Below are positions 26,202-38,600 of a stretch of DNA of 64,000 bases, in pieces. The position numbers and the translations under genes are program-made. The DNA is from Ischnura elegans (lineage: Eukaryota; Arthropoda; Insecta; Odonata; Coenagrionidae), in NCBI RefSeq assembly GCF_921293095.1, contig NC_060252.1, forward strand, positions 81,116,866-81,180,865. The letters are read 5' to 3'. Each line of letters opens with the position of its first letter. The stretch's first letter is position 1. The notes under the pieces are model-generated. The model was not told where the DNA came from, ran no database searches, and was given only the letters and a program-made list of their open reading frames with translations.

Positions 26202-28093
26202 CAGTAAAACTTCGATTTTACGCACTTTGATTTTACATCAAGTCTCGTTTTTACGCAGCGACACTCAAGTCCGGCCGGAAAGCATAGGGAATTGCAATGG
26301 TGAAACTTCGATTTTACATCTTTTCTTGATTTTACGCAGTTTTTCTATTTTGCGCAGCATAACCCCAGCCCCAAAGAGGCCGCTAATCTTGATTTTACGC
26401 AGTTGTCTTTCGACTTATTTTGAAAATACCGACTGGAGCAATATGAGGTTAGGTTATTTATTCGTCTCAATGAGTTGCAAAAATGAATACAGGAACGGTT
26501 GAAATGACGTCGCGCTGTTGAGCGTGAAGCTAAAAACATCGCGAATCTAATTATTGCTTCCCCCTGTGCCCTCTCAGTAATTCAGGCTCCTTTACGAACG
26601 CGAATATCGCTCTTAGTTCAAATCTGCCGTATAAGTATATCGAAACCTTAAACATACGGCAATCGCTGTGCATGCGTAATTACTTTTGATTAAGACAGAT
26701 GATCGCCTGAGTTGTTAACATTATCACCTTTCGTTTATTATTAGACTTATTGATCGACGCTGTTTATAACATATTTATTTAATTACAGTAAATGGTCGTT
26801 ATTCCGGAATTATGAAGTACAGAATATCTATCCCTAACGGAAGGTTTTCTAGAATTTTACCAACGCTATGTTTTCCGCCGCCCCAGCGAAATATAACGGC
26901 GAAATGAGCCGTTAAAAATCCTTCCGTGCCAAAATTTGGGCTTCCAAGTTGATCCAAAAAAGATAGTCGTACTCATGGTCGTACTTCTAGCATGGAGTAT
27001 GTCGATGGTGATTCAACACGATGGTAAAAGCAGCAGGCGTTGTCTCATTCCGCGGGCTAACCCCACATCTCCGGACTATTAATCATTTTTTTTATTTATC
27101 ACTGGCGGCATGACGGTAGTTGCGTGGTTATTTAATTAGCTCACTTAAAAAAGTGATCTTAACACCGGAAAATCTGAATATCTCGGGTCCTGTGTGCTCC
27201 GTATTATCTATGGTATGCTATTTGGAAGGAGGTAACCGACAGCTGGGGTCATTAGCGCTATGAAGTAAGGGCTGGGGGGATAGGAACCCTTTGTTGGCAT
27301 TAGCCAGGTTGTAATGATAGGCTCCAAAGGGACCAGGACTTAACGTCCCATCCGCTGGACAAAGTGGTGCACTTGAAGTGCTCTCCACATTACACTCAAG
27401 TAGGGATATGGTCATCTCTGATAAGTTTCTGCTACTGTCAGGACTTGAACCCAGGCCCACAGGGTGTAAAGCCTTCGAGATATATTAGCGAAATTTTGCT
27501 CCCAGTTAATGTGGTTAATTTGGATAACTATCCTCAGATATCTCATTTCTTCAATCTCCAATCTTTGTTTGTCTGCATGTGGTTAAACGGATTTCCTGGA
27601 AACTGCTTTTAATGAGAATATTTTCGAAAATTAGTTTCTCTGCGAGCATTTAGTATCACCATTCTGAAATTTCTCCTGGGTAACAGAAGTAATCTTAGTG
27701 CCAGAAATGCTAGCAATTCAACCATGGGAAACCTTGGTCAGGAATGCAACGTTGTTTCTCTTAAGGTAACACGTCATCTGTGGTGTTGCTTGTGAGTAAA
27801 TAATATTATTAGGCTTCATTTTCTTGCCTCCAAATGAGTAATTGAATCCGGGAAACATATATCTGACACGATTGAAAAGGATTTCATGCTCTTTTACTGT
27901 AAAGCCTCACATATGAGACTTTTTCTGGTTCCGGTTCTGGCTTAATTCAGAACTATACAAAAGTATATGACTAAGCGTTCTAAAAATAATGAGTGTTATC
28001 CTGAAAACTATACTCCTCCTCAATACAAACTCTTGATTTTACACAGTGCCCGTAATTTGGTCCCTCCAACTGCGTAAAATCAAAGTTTTACTG
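26202..28093. mobile_element. Tigger/pogo-like element, copy 1
   Basis: Inverted termini CAGTAAAACTTCGATTTTAC and GTAAAATCAAAGTTTTACTG are flanked by TA on both sides. The ATTTTACGCA motif is repeated inside the left end. No intact transposase. On the minus strand at about 27425-27470 it carries a tRNA B-box-like stretch (GGGTTCAAGTCCTG), so a SINE may be embedded. Copy 2 is at 49509. Confidence 0.8.
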
Positions 28094-31000
28094 TAGTTGT
28101 AATCTCTGGAATACTCTGCTGTCATGTATGAAAGATTCCCCATCTCTATCCAATTTCACGAAAAAAAAAGCTTTTTATTCATTACCTCAGAGAGAACAAC
28201 CGTCAATAAATTATATTTATTTTAATAGTGTGCCATCACAAGTTATCTGAAGTTTTTTATATGATTTTTCTCTTCCTCTTGTTTATGCTGCTCTCACTTT
28301 TGGGGTATTTCTTGCTTTGGTATATTTCTTTTAGTTGCAAATATAATTGACACTTAAGAGTATTTCTATTTTTTTTGTTTGAGTGTTAATTGTTGAGTGT
28401 TTGTATTTGCTCTTATGGCAAAACGCAGAGCATAAAATTTCATCCATTCATGTCTATGAGTGATTGCAGCATCAGAGACAATTTAAAGCAAAGCATGTTT
28501 TATGGAACAACACATGGAGGTTTAGAACATTTAAGTAAATTCCAAATACATATTATCAAAATTCCTAAGGACTGATTTTAGTTATCTTAACCCTTATCCT
28601 GGAATCGTAACATAACTGAGAGTAAAAAAAACTGCATTGAACAACTATCAATAAGCTTCAAATCTATTCATTCATTACTTCTTCATTAAAGAAAACTCAA
28701 TGCCATTAATGATACTCGCTTTATTTAACACAAAATATTTGTTTATCAGAGCTATTACTAATCACAAAAACTTCTTCTACCACATACATGATACTTCGGC
28801 TGAAGTACAGGTAAAGAAGTGGATCCACATAGGTAGATAAATTCAGAGATAATATCAGTCTTTATCCCAAATGGATCATACATGTAGTTAACTCAAAACA
28901 GTTTTTCATGAATGGAACACATTTATCAGGAGTTGCAATCAACTTGATGAGGCAAAACTGAACTATATCAACTTGCCCTTCCTCAGGATGTCTATTGTGA
29001 TCCTATTGTTGAAGAAAAGATAAGGTAGAGAGAATAAGTACTTGGCTTACTTGTTAATTCTACCATATGTATGCAATAAGTTTAAGAGCAAATGGGTGGA
29101 AATAAAATGGATTTGCTCAATCAACAAATGTAATTGAATTCATGATATGAAGTAGAAAAACTACCAAAATTAATGGCAATTTTAATTAAATAAGCCAAAA
29201 AAAGTCACCCTCACATCTAGCATTACCTAGCATTTACAGGTCAGCTTTCGCTGAGCTAATGATTTTCCCTGTTGCCACCAAAACAATTAAGTACTGACCT
29301 ACTCATTAAAAGACTGGAACCACCATCTTGTATGAAATCACAGTTTAGTGAAATCGATGATTATGACGTAAATATTGTTCAATCATTCCAAACAATGGTG
29401 AAGACTGATTTTTTAATGTTTTCCATGCAATATTAAGCATTCCTTAACATGGACACAATGCTCTACATGGGTTGTTGATGAAACATAAACGTACTATGCA
29501 CAACAACTACTGCTATGGGTGGTAACAAACAACTGAAGAGAAATTAGCCATTTTCGTATGGTACAGAGCATAGAATGTAATGAAGGGATAGCCTCAGGAA
29601 TGAAGTAATGGAGTTGGCATAGGCATTTACTAAAAGCGAACACCACTAAAATATAAAACCCAAAAGATGTGCCTGGCGTCCACTGCTGATGGATGCGTTT
29701 TTGGGCCCATAACTATGAGGGAACATACGGTAAACTCTTGTTAAAACAAACAATGTTATTACGAAGTTCTCATTTCTACAAAGCAAATCGTTGGTCCTGA
29801 TGAAAAGGCTAATTCAATCAATGGTAAAAGGAATGCTACTAAGAAATTACAAACCTCAGTCAGTCCCGGAGGTTAAGAAATTAACTTTCTTACAAAGTTC
29901 CAAAGATGAGCAATAGTATTTTGGTGGTTATACACTACACTACATTATAATCATTGCACAACGTTTAAGTTCTCCTCGTGAACTGTGACCAAGAGCCTCA
30001 ATTATAGTATGTACTTTCTTCAGTAGGAGATACTTCTTGTATCATCACAAGATTATATAATAAACTTTATTTCTGTGGAATCATGGTGACCCACTCATTA
30101 CCTAACGTAAATTGGTCATATATGTAGTCCTCTTCTGACGAACATTTGATTTACAAACTTCCAGAAATACAAACATTCGAAAAATTCAAGCGTGCCCAAA
30201 ATTTCAAATTTGGTGCCTTTGGAGTTGGTTGATGCGATTAGTTTTGGCGTAAAGGAACTCGCACTATGGGCACTGTCTGAACAAAGGTTCAATTCAATAC
30301 ATTGTGAAGTCAGGGACTCTTAAGCTCTTTGCCAGTTTTTCCTTCCCGCAGACAGCAAACTTTATTCGGTTCTATCCACATCATACGTGCAAGTTTGTCA
30401 CGGTTGTGAATTAACGCAAAACTGCAATGCAGAGTTGCATTCAGCAGGATACACAAACTTTTCAATTCCTTGCATAGGTTTATCAGCTTATAGCCATTTT
30501 ACACGGGGCACGGAACTGCACAGGTTAGAACTGCATTCACTTCTAAAATGGCATGGAATTTCATGAATGCATGAACAAAATCAGAATGGGCTGTTTTGCC
30601 ATTTCACGTCCACACATTCTCGCAATTGTTCTTGCAATTAACTACTTTATACGATGCAATTTTTACTGCGCCTTTGTGCACACGTCAGATTCTGCAAGTA
30701 CATGCGTTTACAAACAAGGTCACGAAACGCATCTTGCTCAAATGTCACGGAGTTACTGTACTTGTTCATAATTTAACCGTGTATATCATACACACGACTC
30801 TGAATCTATTCTGCAGCGCAAATTTAAGTACAGGTGATTGAAGAGATTACTCCTAAAAGAAACGCTCTAATGAACTTCACTATAACTAACCTCCGGTTTT
30901 CCACTCCCATAGACTTTGTAAATACGAGAGTTTACTGTAATCTTATTTTTAAGGCAGTACATGAGCCAGGATGCTAAACCAAAAGGATCCCCATCAAATC

Positions 31001-31380
31001 ACTTCTCACTCTTCTCATCACTACAATGCCTAGGAGGGACATAACAAGATTTCTTAAAGCTCTTGTTTTTATCATTGATATGCTTAAAACTCAAATGGAA
31101 CATTTCATTAAAATGACATCTTACACTAATTGTAAGTTAAGGGTTACCTTTGAAATTTTCATTTTAGATTAAAGAAACAAACAGCAAATTCCAGATTTTT
31201 TACTCACATGACCCAAGTTTCAACACTGATGACTGCGATGACTGATGATTGCATTAATGTAGCCATGACACCTAGGTCATGGCTACAGTAATGCAATAAA
31301 ATTTGCAATGCCGTTTGTTACAACCAATCATTAAAATTATGAGATGAGTAAGTTAAGAACACTCAAGTTTTAGTATTTAC
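28094..31380. other. No gene recognised
   Basis: AT-rich flank downstream of DNAJA3. A hairpin at 31249-31298 pairs ATTGCATTAATGTAGCCATG with its near-perfect inverse. Confidence 0.4.
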
Positions 31381-31386
31381 TTTATT
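31381..31386 (-). terminator. Candidate poly(A) signal for DNAJA3 form B
   Basis: AATAAA on the minus strand about 470 nt after the terminal exon B stop. Confidence 0.3.
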
Positions 31387-31853
31387 GGAACAACAGGGCT
31401 ATAAAACAAACATTTGTATTTTGGATAAAATTGCTTTACAATTCACAGAACTTGGTTGGACCAATTATCTGTGATGGGATAAACAAATACTTGCTGCATC
31501 CAAAGAAACTAGTAAGGAAAATGGATGGTCGAAGTAATTATCCACTACTTACACTGAGGTCCCAATGATTAAGTCCATCACTACCACCAAATAGATCTCA
31601 TCAACTGACTATTATTACCAACTGCTGATAGAGAAATGTGACACTAAATAAAAAGCTCCAATATCCTGCCGATGAGACAAGTTATTCACTGAGAACCTAA
31701 CATTGTCACTATGCTTTCTGCATTAGCAGCATGAAGTTTTCCCCTTATACACATAACATTAGCACACATGCTGGAAAGGGTGAACATAATAAGGGGTTAA
31801 TAGTCAGGATTTGACAACTGAGTAGAGACGAGGGAATGCTAGAGACAGGGCCA

Positions 31854-32077
31854 TCATGACATAGAGCCTCTTTTTGTGTCCGTAACCTGCTCATCCAGAT
31901 TTTCCACTATTTTCTTAATACCTAGATTAACAATATTCTCCGTATCTTTATCAACTGAGTTTTTAGTTTCCTTAGCCACAACTTTTGAATCACCTGATTT
32001 TATATCTTTGTCAAGTTCTTCTAGCACCATTCGAATAGCTTGAAGAAGACCCTCTTTTCCAGACCATTCCAATTTGC
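31854..32077 (-). CDS. DNAJA3: Candidate alternative terminal exon B of DNAJA3
   Basis: A strong acceptor (TTTTTTTCAG|GC) stands here in the phase needed to follow exon 7. Read that way it keeps Gly492 and adds 73 residues beginning KLEWSGKEGLLQ, a highly charged, Lys/Asp/Glu-rich and probably helical tail, ending at TGA (31856-31854). The isoform would be 565 residues. A minus-strand AATAAA at 31386-31381 could serve as its poly(A) signal. I see no known domain. Other animals make Tid1 forms with different C-termini, which makes this plausible, but it needs transcript support. Confidence 0.55.
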
Positions 32078-32315
32078 CTGAAAAAAAGGGAAATGGAAAA
32101 AGGCATTTATGATGCCATACTCAAGAACAACAATGCAATTACTGCTACACTTTGTGGAGGTGATTATGTCCATTAATACTGAATTTCAAGGAATTTGGTG
32201 TATAGCAAATTCATAAAAATCTTAACACTATAACATTTGCACTAGTTTTTGAATAAACCAAATTATTTTTTAACAATTAACAAAGGATGGAGAATTTAAA
32301 TGGCATCATTATTGC

Positions 32316-32321
32316 TTTATT
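32316..32321 (-). terminator. Candidate poly(A) signal for DNAJA3 form A
   Basis: AATAAA on the minus strand about 215 nt after the exon 8 stop. This is the first consensus signal downstream of it. Confidence 0.4.
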
Positions 32322-32534
32322 ATAGATCACATTCATAAACAAGAAACTATAAAACTAGCAATGCATAAAAAGTCAAGATATTCATCATTGAATACTAATT
32401 ATCAATCACTTGAAGAGCCATTCGCTTAATTTAAAGTGTGTACAAGATTATGAAGATGAAGCCTAGTCAACAACAAATTAAACAAAGCTATTAATAATTA
32501 TTTACCTTCATCACTACATTATCACCTACTTGGT

Positions 32535-32638
32535 TTAACCAAATATGGCTCTTTTAATTTTATTTAAAATTCCTTCTTCGTTTTGTTTCGCTTGGGCCTC
32601 AGAGCCTGCCATTGGTTTTTCTTTCTCAGTCTCATTTC
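32535..32638 (-). CDS. DNAJA3: DNAJA3 exon 8, terminal exon A
   Basis: The acceptor CTCTTAG|GA restores Gly492, followed by [18 protein letters not shown] and [15 protein letters not shown], then TAA (32537-32535). The end aligns with the human Tid1 tail (EEGFLSKLKKMF), so this is probably the conserved terminus. A polyadenylation signal (AATAAA on the minus strand) lies at 32321-32316, about 215 nt after the stop. Confidence 0.85.
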
Positions 32639-35600
32639 CTAAGAGGAAATAAGGAAACCACCAATTAGTTTAAGCCCTGAATATCATTCACTGCCAGAAA
32701 AGGCATACGACAGAGGGGATTTTAAAGTACATACAAAAAGAAGAATGAGCCTTATTGCAGGCCAGACATAGTTAATAATAAGAATGAAATAAAAAAGCAT
32801 TAAATAAGCACAATTTAGCCTTTAAAGTAGGCATGGAACCTTGGGAACTCAACAGACAGAGTATCCAAGCGAAACAAGACAACTTTAAACATACTACAGT
32901 AGAACCTCAACATAACGAAAATCAATGGATCCAAAATGTAGCAGATTTGTTATTGTGAAATTGGCTATTGCATAGCATAAATTTCTTTCGTAGCATTTAT
33001 CACCTAAGTTACTATGATTTTTAAGTTTGTAATTTGAGTTACAATGAGGCCGACAGAATTCACCACATTCTTCTAACTAACTTGAAAATAATGATTAAAA
33101 AAATAAGTTGTTTGTGATGAAAACATTCCTTGAACCTTCAAATCGGTTCGCACCTGGTCTATACTCTACCCCTTTTAAGATATGTAAAAAAATGTTATTA
33201 CTACGAGAAAATTATGTGTATTGGCTTTTGTATTTATTGTAGATGACTTCAACATGTATTTGTTTTGTGGCATCTGGCAGTGCACTGGCACACACCCTGT
33301 TGGTCTCTACATCAAAAATTAGGCTAAGACAACTAAAAATTGCGCTCTGGAAAATAGAAAGTGAAAAATATCGACAAGATATTCAAATCCCTCCTAATAC
33401 CAGGAAAAAATTGGAAGTTTCACGATCTGAAGCCCATGTTTCTCAGAACCATGCATCAATGGCTGCCTGATGCATGGAGGCTTGATCAAGGATCCGGGAA
33501 AGCAGTTTGCAAGGATGCATGACATCAGCGTGAAATAAGAAACAATATTGTGAGTCAAACCAGCGCACAGTTGTATTTCCCACAAGTTGCCTAGGAAGCA
33601 AATCTGATAATGCAGTTCTGAAATCACACAGCTATGGCTACTTCACGAGAGTAGGGGAAGATTTTAGTAAGACCAATCAGAATGTAATAGACAACCTTCT
33701 GAGCACTTCCATAGCTTTTCCTTCCTTCAGGGCAGAATCTTAAATCACCATACCAACTCTGAAATCATCTAATTTTCTAGTGAACTCCTGCTACTGCTTC
33801 TTCACAGCATAAACAATTCCAGCTCGTGCCTTCCTCAAACTCTTGTTGCTAATCTGACATCGGCATCAGACAGCCTTGAGTGTTCTTCTAACGCAATTTT
33901 ATGGTGCATACTGGCTCAGAATGTCGAAAGAATAAATAGAGACAATAGGCTAACTGTCAAGGCATTCATTTAGTATTGTTTGGACACTTGTTTTGTACAG
34001 CAACGATTATTTTGAGTCAGTAGAATTTGATGGTGGAAGCAATTGGAGGTAATTTCCACTGGTCGCAGCAGTACGCCAATTTCCATAGAGATGGATTTTA
34101 CGGCGTGTATTGGCCACTGGCTAATTAAAATTGAATTCTAATTGTCATGAAATACTAAACAAGGATGATATTATTAGTAAGTATCCTTGATTGAGAAAAT
34201 TTTAAGATATTTATGAAAACTTTTGAGAAGACATCCTCCACTCATTGCTTTTCTCTACAACATTCTAAGACTGATAAGAAAACTGACATAGGTTGGACCT
34301 CCTTTGTAATAGTGAAATTTTGTAATAACAAATCTTAAGTACAATTTTACATGCAAATTTTGTTGGGACAGCAGAAAGACGTTCTTAATTGCAAAACTTT
34401 GCCGCATCCATTTTCGTTATGTCGTGGTTCAACTGTTTTACAAAAATTGAGAAAATAAGTAAAAAAATTAAGTATGAAAGCATTAGTTACCATCGGCTGT
34501 ACGATTTAGACCGTAGATAGTCCCAGGAGTGTTTTCTTCGAGTTCTGCAAATGCCATCATAAGAGCTTTCTGCTTCTCATTCAGACGAGACGGTACACTC
34601 ACTTTCAAATGTACATAGTGGTCCCCATGTCCATACGTGTTGACCTTCTTCAAGCCCTTTCCATTCAAGCGTATGCGGGTATGCGATGATGTTCCAGGAG
34701 CAATCTGCAGTTAATAAGATTAAAACTTACGTACCTACACATAATTGCAGCATAAAATTTAACATCATGTATAAGAGAGACATACACAGGATACCCTAAC
34801 AAACTCTCTCAGCCATAGTGAAAATACATTTTCCCTCTAAGTTTCCTTTCTGGTTGGTGAAATATGGACTAGAGCTAGGAGTTTTGTCAGGGGGGAGTAG
34901 GGCAAAGATCAGTTTGCCCCCCACACTCCCAAATTTCTCCTCACTCCCTCCTTCCCCCACCACTAAAATTTAACACGTCTGTTAGATATTTCTTTTGAGA
35001 TATGGTAGTTGAAATGACACTGCACCCACATAGCAGAAATACGTCTCGGATACGTCTGAGACGTCTCAAATATCACATGTTACGTCTCAGAGACATTCGG
35101 AGAACTTCAGAGACATCTCTGAGATGTCACTATGTCCGAAAGATGTCTCTGAGATGTCTCATGAGACATGTCAGATAAGTCTCTGAGATTTCTCATTAGA
35201 CTTTGTACTATGGTATGCTTTAAATTTAGGCAAAAAAATAATTACATGCAAATTATACAGTTATGTCCTACTTTTCTCGATCATTTTTAGCGACAAATTT
35301 TTGATGGATGGCCTTTTGAAAATAAGAAACCCATATTAAATGTCGTGATTTTTTTACCACAACTGCAGAATTGCACCGAAAAATATATGTGGAAGGCATT
35401 GATGGCATTTAAATACGTTTTTTAAAAAAAATCCTGAATGTGTCATGATTACTCTGAAACATCTCCGAGACATATGCGATATTCGAGACATTCGAGATTA
35501 TAGTGAGACTCGCACGCTCCGCACGCTCGTTAAGGGGCTCCGCCCCTTAAGAACCCCGGTTCCGGCTTCGCCGTCTACATTTGTGGTCGCTCGAAGACTT

Positions 35601-38600
35601 TTAAAGTTCGAATAATCTCCCCTCAGCTAGGGGCCGGCTTCACCGGCCAAGGGGTAGGGAGGCGCCCCACTCATTACTCGAAACGGCTTCGCCGTACCTC
35701 GCGGAAGGGCGGCTTCGCCGCCCAGGGGTTGAATGTGAGTTGAGATGGGGGAGTCTACAGCGGCTGCGCCGCTTGAACACCGGGGCGGCTTAGCCGCCCG
35801 AGGGTTACTGAAGCTCCTCCTCGCCTACGCCAGTTACTCCTCGGAACGGCTCCGCCGTTCCTCGCTGTGGGGCGGCTTCGCCGCCTTCGGGTTGAGGAGC
35901 CCCCTCGCGGCTGCTCCGCTTAGTCCTCATTAATGCTCTTCTCCACCGAGAGGGGTGCCCAGGGGGATTCGGGGGTTTTAATGTGTTATGCATGCGGTCA
36001 CTAATCATCCACAGTGATCACGTAGCGATGATTGTAAAGGGTAGTGCAATGCGGAGTGATAGTAGCGACAAGTACCCATAGAAGAAGACTTAATGGCAAG
36101 TTTTTCATTTTTTGCGGGGGGTTCCAACGGAATACCGGGGGTTTTATACTTGTGTTAAACCAGTGGTCACAAATCGTTCTCATAAATTCCGTGCCGATAT
36201 GTCCTAGGGGTCCGGAACAGTGGTCTGACGATTCTTTTACCAGGAGAGGCGATTTATTTTGGGAGGTTTCACGGGGTTATCAGAGGTTTTAATAGGTGGT
36301 AGGGGCACCGGTTAAATTGTGACGAAAACTATTCGGAAAGGCGACTTTAAAATTTTTTTATTTTTTTTTCGGCGATGTTCCAGGAGGTGATCGGGGGTTT
36401 TCTGGTATTTTTTCCTGTATGGTTTACGGTGGCTTGCCCACACCAAATATTCCGGAGCTAGAGTTCAGAGGGGACGGGTAGTGCGGCGTAATGTTTTAGA
36501 GAAGTTCCGCAATAGGAGGCTAAATGACACATTTTACATTTGGGGGGGATTTCAGGGGGATACCGGGGGTTTTAAAGTGTGTACTCCTGGCGGTCACCAT
36601 CCGTTCACATAAGTTCCGTGGGGATGAGTCGTTGGGGGCGGTGGAATAGTCACGAAAAGTACCCAAAAAGTAGACTTATATGCAAAATTTTATTTTTTGG
36701 GATGGGGGGTGTATGTGGGTTTACCGGGGGTTTATAGGTTTTTACTGCCAGCGGTCCTCAATCGTCCACATCAATTCCGTAGCGATGAGTGGTAAGGATT
36801 GGAAAAGCAGCGGAATTGGGACGAAGAGTACCCGAAAAGGCTACTTTTATGGAAATTTTAATTTTTTAGGGGGTTTCAGGGGGTTTAAAGATGACGATAC
36901 TATATGGTGACATTCATTTACTGTCATGTCTAAAAGAAGTGTGCCCTATGACAACCATATTTCGAGAGTAATACAATAAAAAGCAAACCAGTCCCTGAAA
37001 AAAGTGAGTAGTGCCCGCCATTTTTATTTTTTCGCGGTTAAATCCATTAAATTATTTATCAAATGTTTATGTTTTCTGAAAGACAATGCATAGTTGTATG
37101 TAACTACAAAGTTTGAAAGAAATCGGTTAGGTTGAAATAGACAAAATCTTGTGTTGATCTTTTAGAAATCGTAATTTTCGGTGATTTTCGGAATATTTTA
37201 ATTTTTTTCTCAGTAAGCAAGGAGGATGAAAACAAATTGTTACCATCATTTCGTAAACAATGCTATGAGCATATATAATAATCATTTTCGTTATCTTACA
37301 CCTGAAATTAAGTCGAGGGGAGCGGAAGTTATGAAAATATTTTCGAAAAAACACTTTTTGGACGCCATTTTGGCTGCAATTTTCTTAAAATGAAACTAAG
37401 AGCATTACACAGTCACATGGCCACGTTTATCAGCTTTTAAAAATGCATTAATGATTCGTGTGGCACGCACGGTTCCCGCGCAGTAAAATAAAAACCGAAA
37501 GACGGTCCCCGGAAAAGGCGCGATTTCGGCCATTTTGTCGACCTAGCGACGACACGTGGCGGAAACTTCCGGTTTTCGGATTTTTCCTCCGGATCATTTC
37601 GGGATCCCCGCACGCCTGCCAAATTTCAGCTCTCCAGCACTTCTAGAAGTGGTCGGGAATTTGTATCCATCAGTGAGTCAGTCACCACAAGGGCTGTGTA
37701 TAGATAGGATGTCTCAGAGATGTTCATTGCTATGTGGGTACCGAATGTTTGCTATTAAGAAGTGTTATTGTTTTATAATTTGTATATTAAAAATTATTGT
37801 TAAATAATTTTATTAGAAAAATTAAAAGACTTGGCACATGGCCCCTCTGCCCTGCCATAATTCCAGGCCTGGGAGAAATATATCAGACTAGGCAATATTA
37901 AAGTGACCCTGAATATTTTAAAGGAATTCACTTCAAGGCTGCAAAAAAGTCCATAGTATTTGGACTAATTAGAGGTGTTTAAAAATGCTAAACACAAAAA
38001 ATTCAATGACAACAGTCGTCAGAAGTTTGATCTTAATAGATTTCAAAGTAAGACATGCATAATTTAATAACTTCAACAAAACTTGGCAATTTTTTCCCTG
38101 GTAATTGAATACTGATTCAATATTCTTTTCGCATGAATATGTTTCCGAAACTATGTTTGGTGACTCCCTCATAAAAAAATTTGCGAGGGAAGTTACCATT
38201 ACTATATTACTGACTTGTATTAGAAGAATTCGTATTAATTTCAGCCTACGTCATGATTTATTGTGTTAGTGATTAATTTTTGTGGAGTCTCAGAGTGAAA
38301 TATTTTTATTGACAGAAAGAATAGAAGCAAGGATGTCAAACATAACTTTTTCTAAAAACATTGCATCAACAAACACACAGCAGAATTCATAAGGTAATGC
38401 AGACCAGTAAGTGGGTGGATAGTACTAAAAGTAATAATGTCAATGCAATACCTGGATGTGATGATCTTCATAAATTCCTTGAATACGGATTGCACCACCA
38501 AGTACTGCTTGAGAGAGTGATATGGTAGCATCTGTATGCACATCAGAACCATCTCTTTTAAAGTAATCTGACTTTTCTACTTTGAATGTGATGAAAACCT

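Larger units (their letters stand above)
35025..37738. mobile_element. DNA element with CCCACATAGCA termini (in DNAJA3 intron 6)
   Basis: The left end CCCACATAGCAGAAATACG and the right end TTCATTGCTATGTGGG are inverted. Next to both ends are GAGACGTCTC/CTCTGAGACAT motifs, many times on the left (35040-35200, 35455-35505) and once on the right (37708-37720). It carries the GC-hairpin block and the tandem array listed separately. I find no transposase and no clear target duplication, and cannot name the superfamily. Confidence 0.6.

Noticed and set aside
27218-27612. Open frames near a GGGTTCAAGTCCTG motif
   Set aside because: Part of a repeated Tigger-like element also present at 51.0-51.3 kb; the motif is SINE- or tRNA-like, not a gene.
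35745-36008. Open frames on both strands in GC-rich DNA
   Set aside because: Explained by the hairpin-rich composition; Ala/Arg/Pro-biased and without homology.
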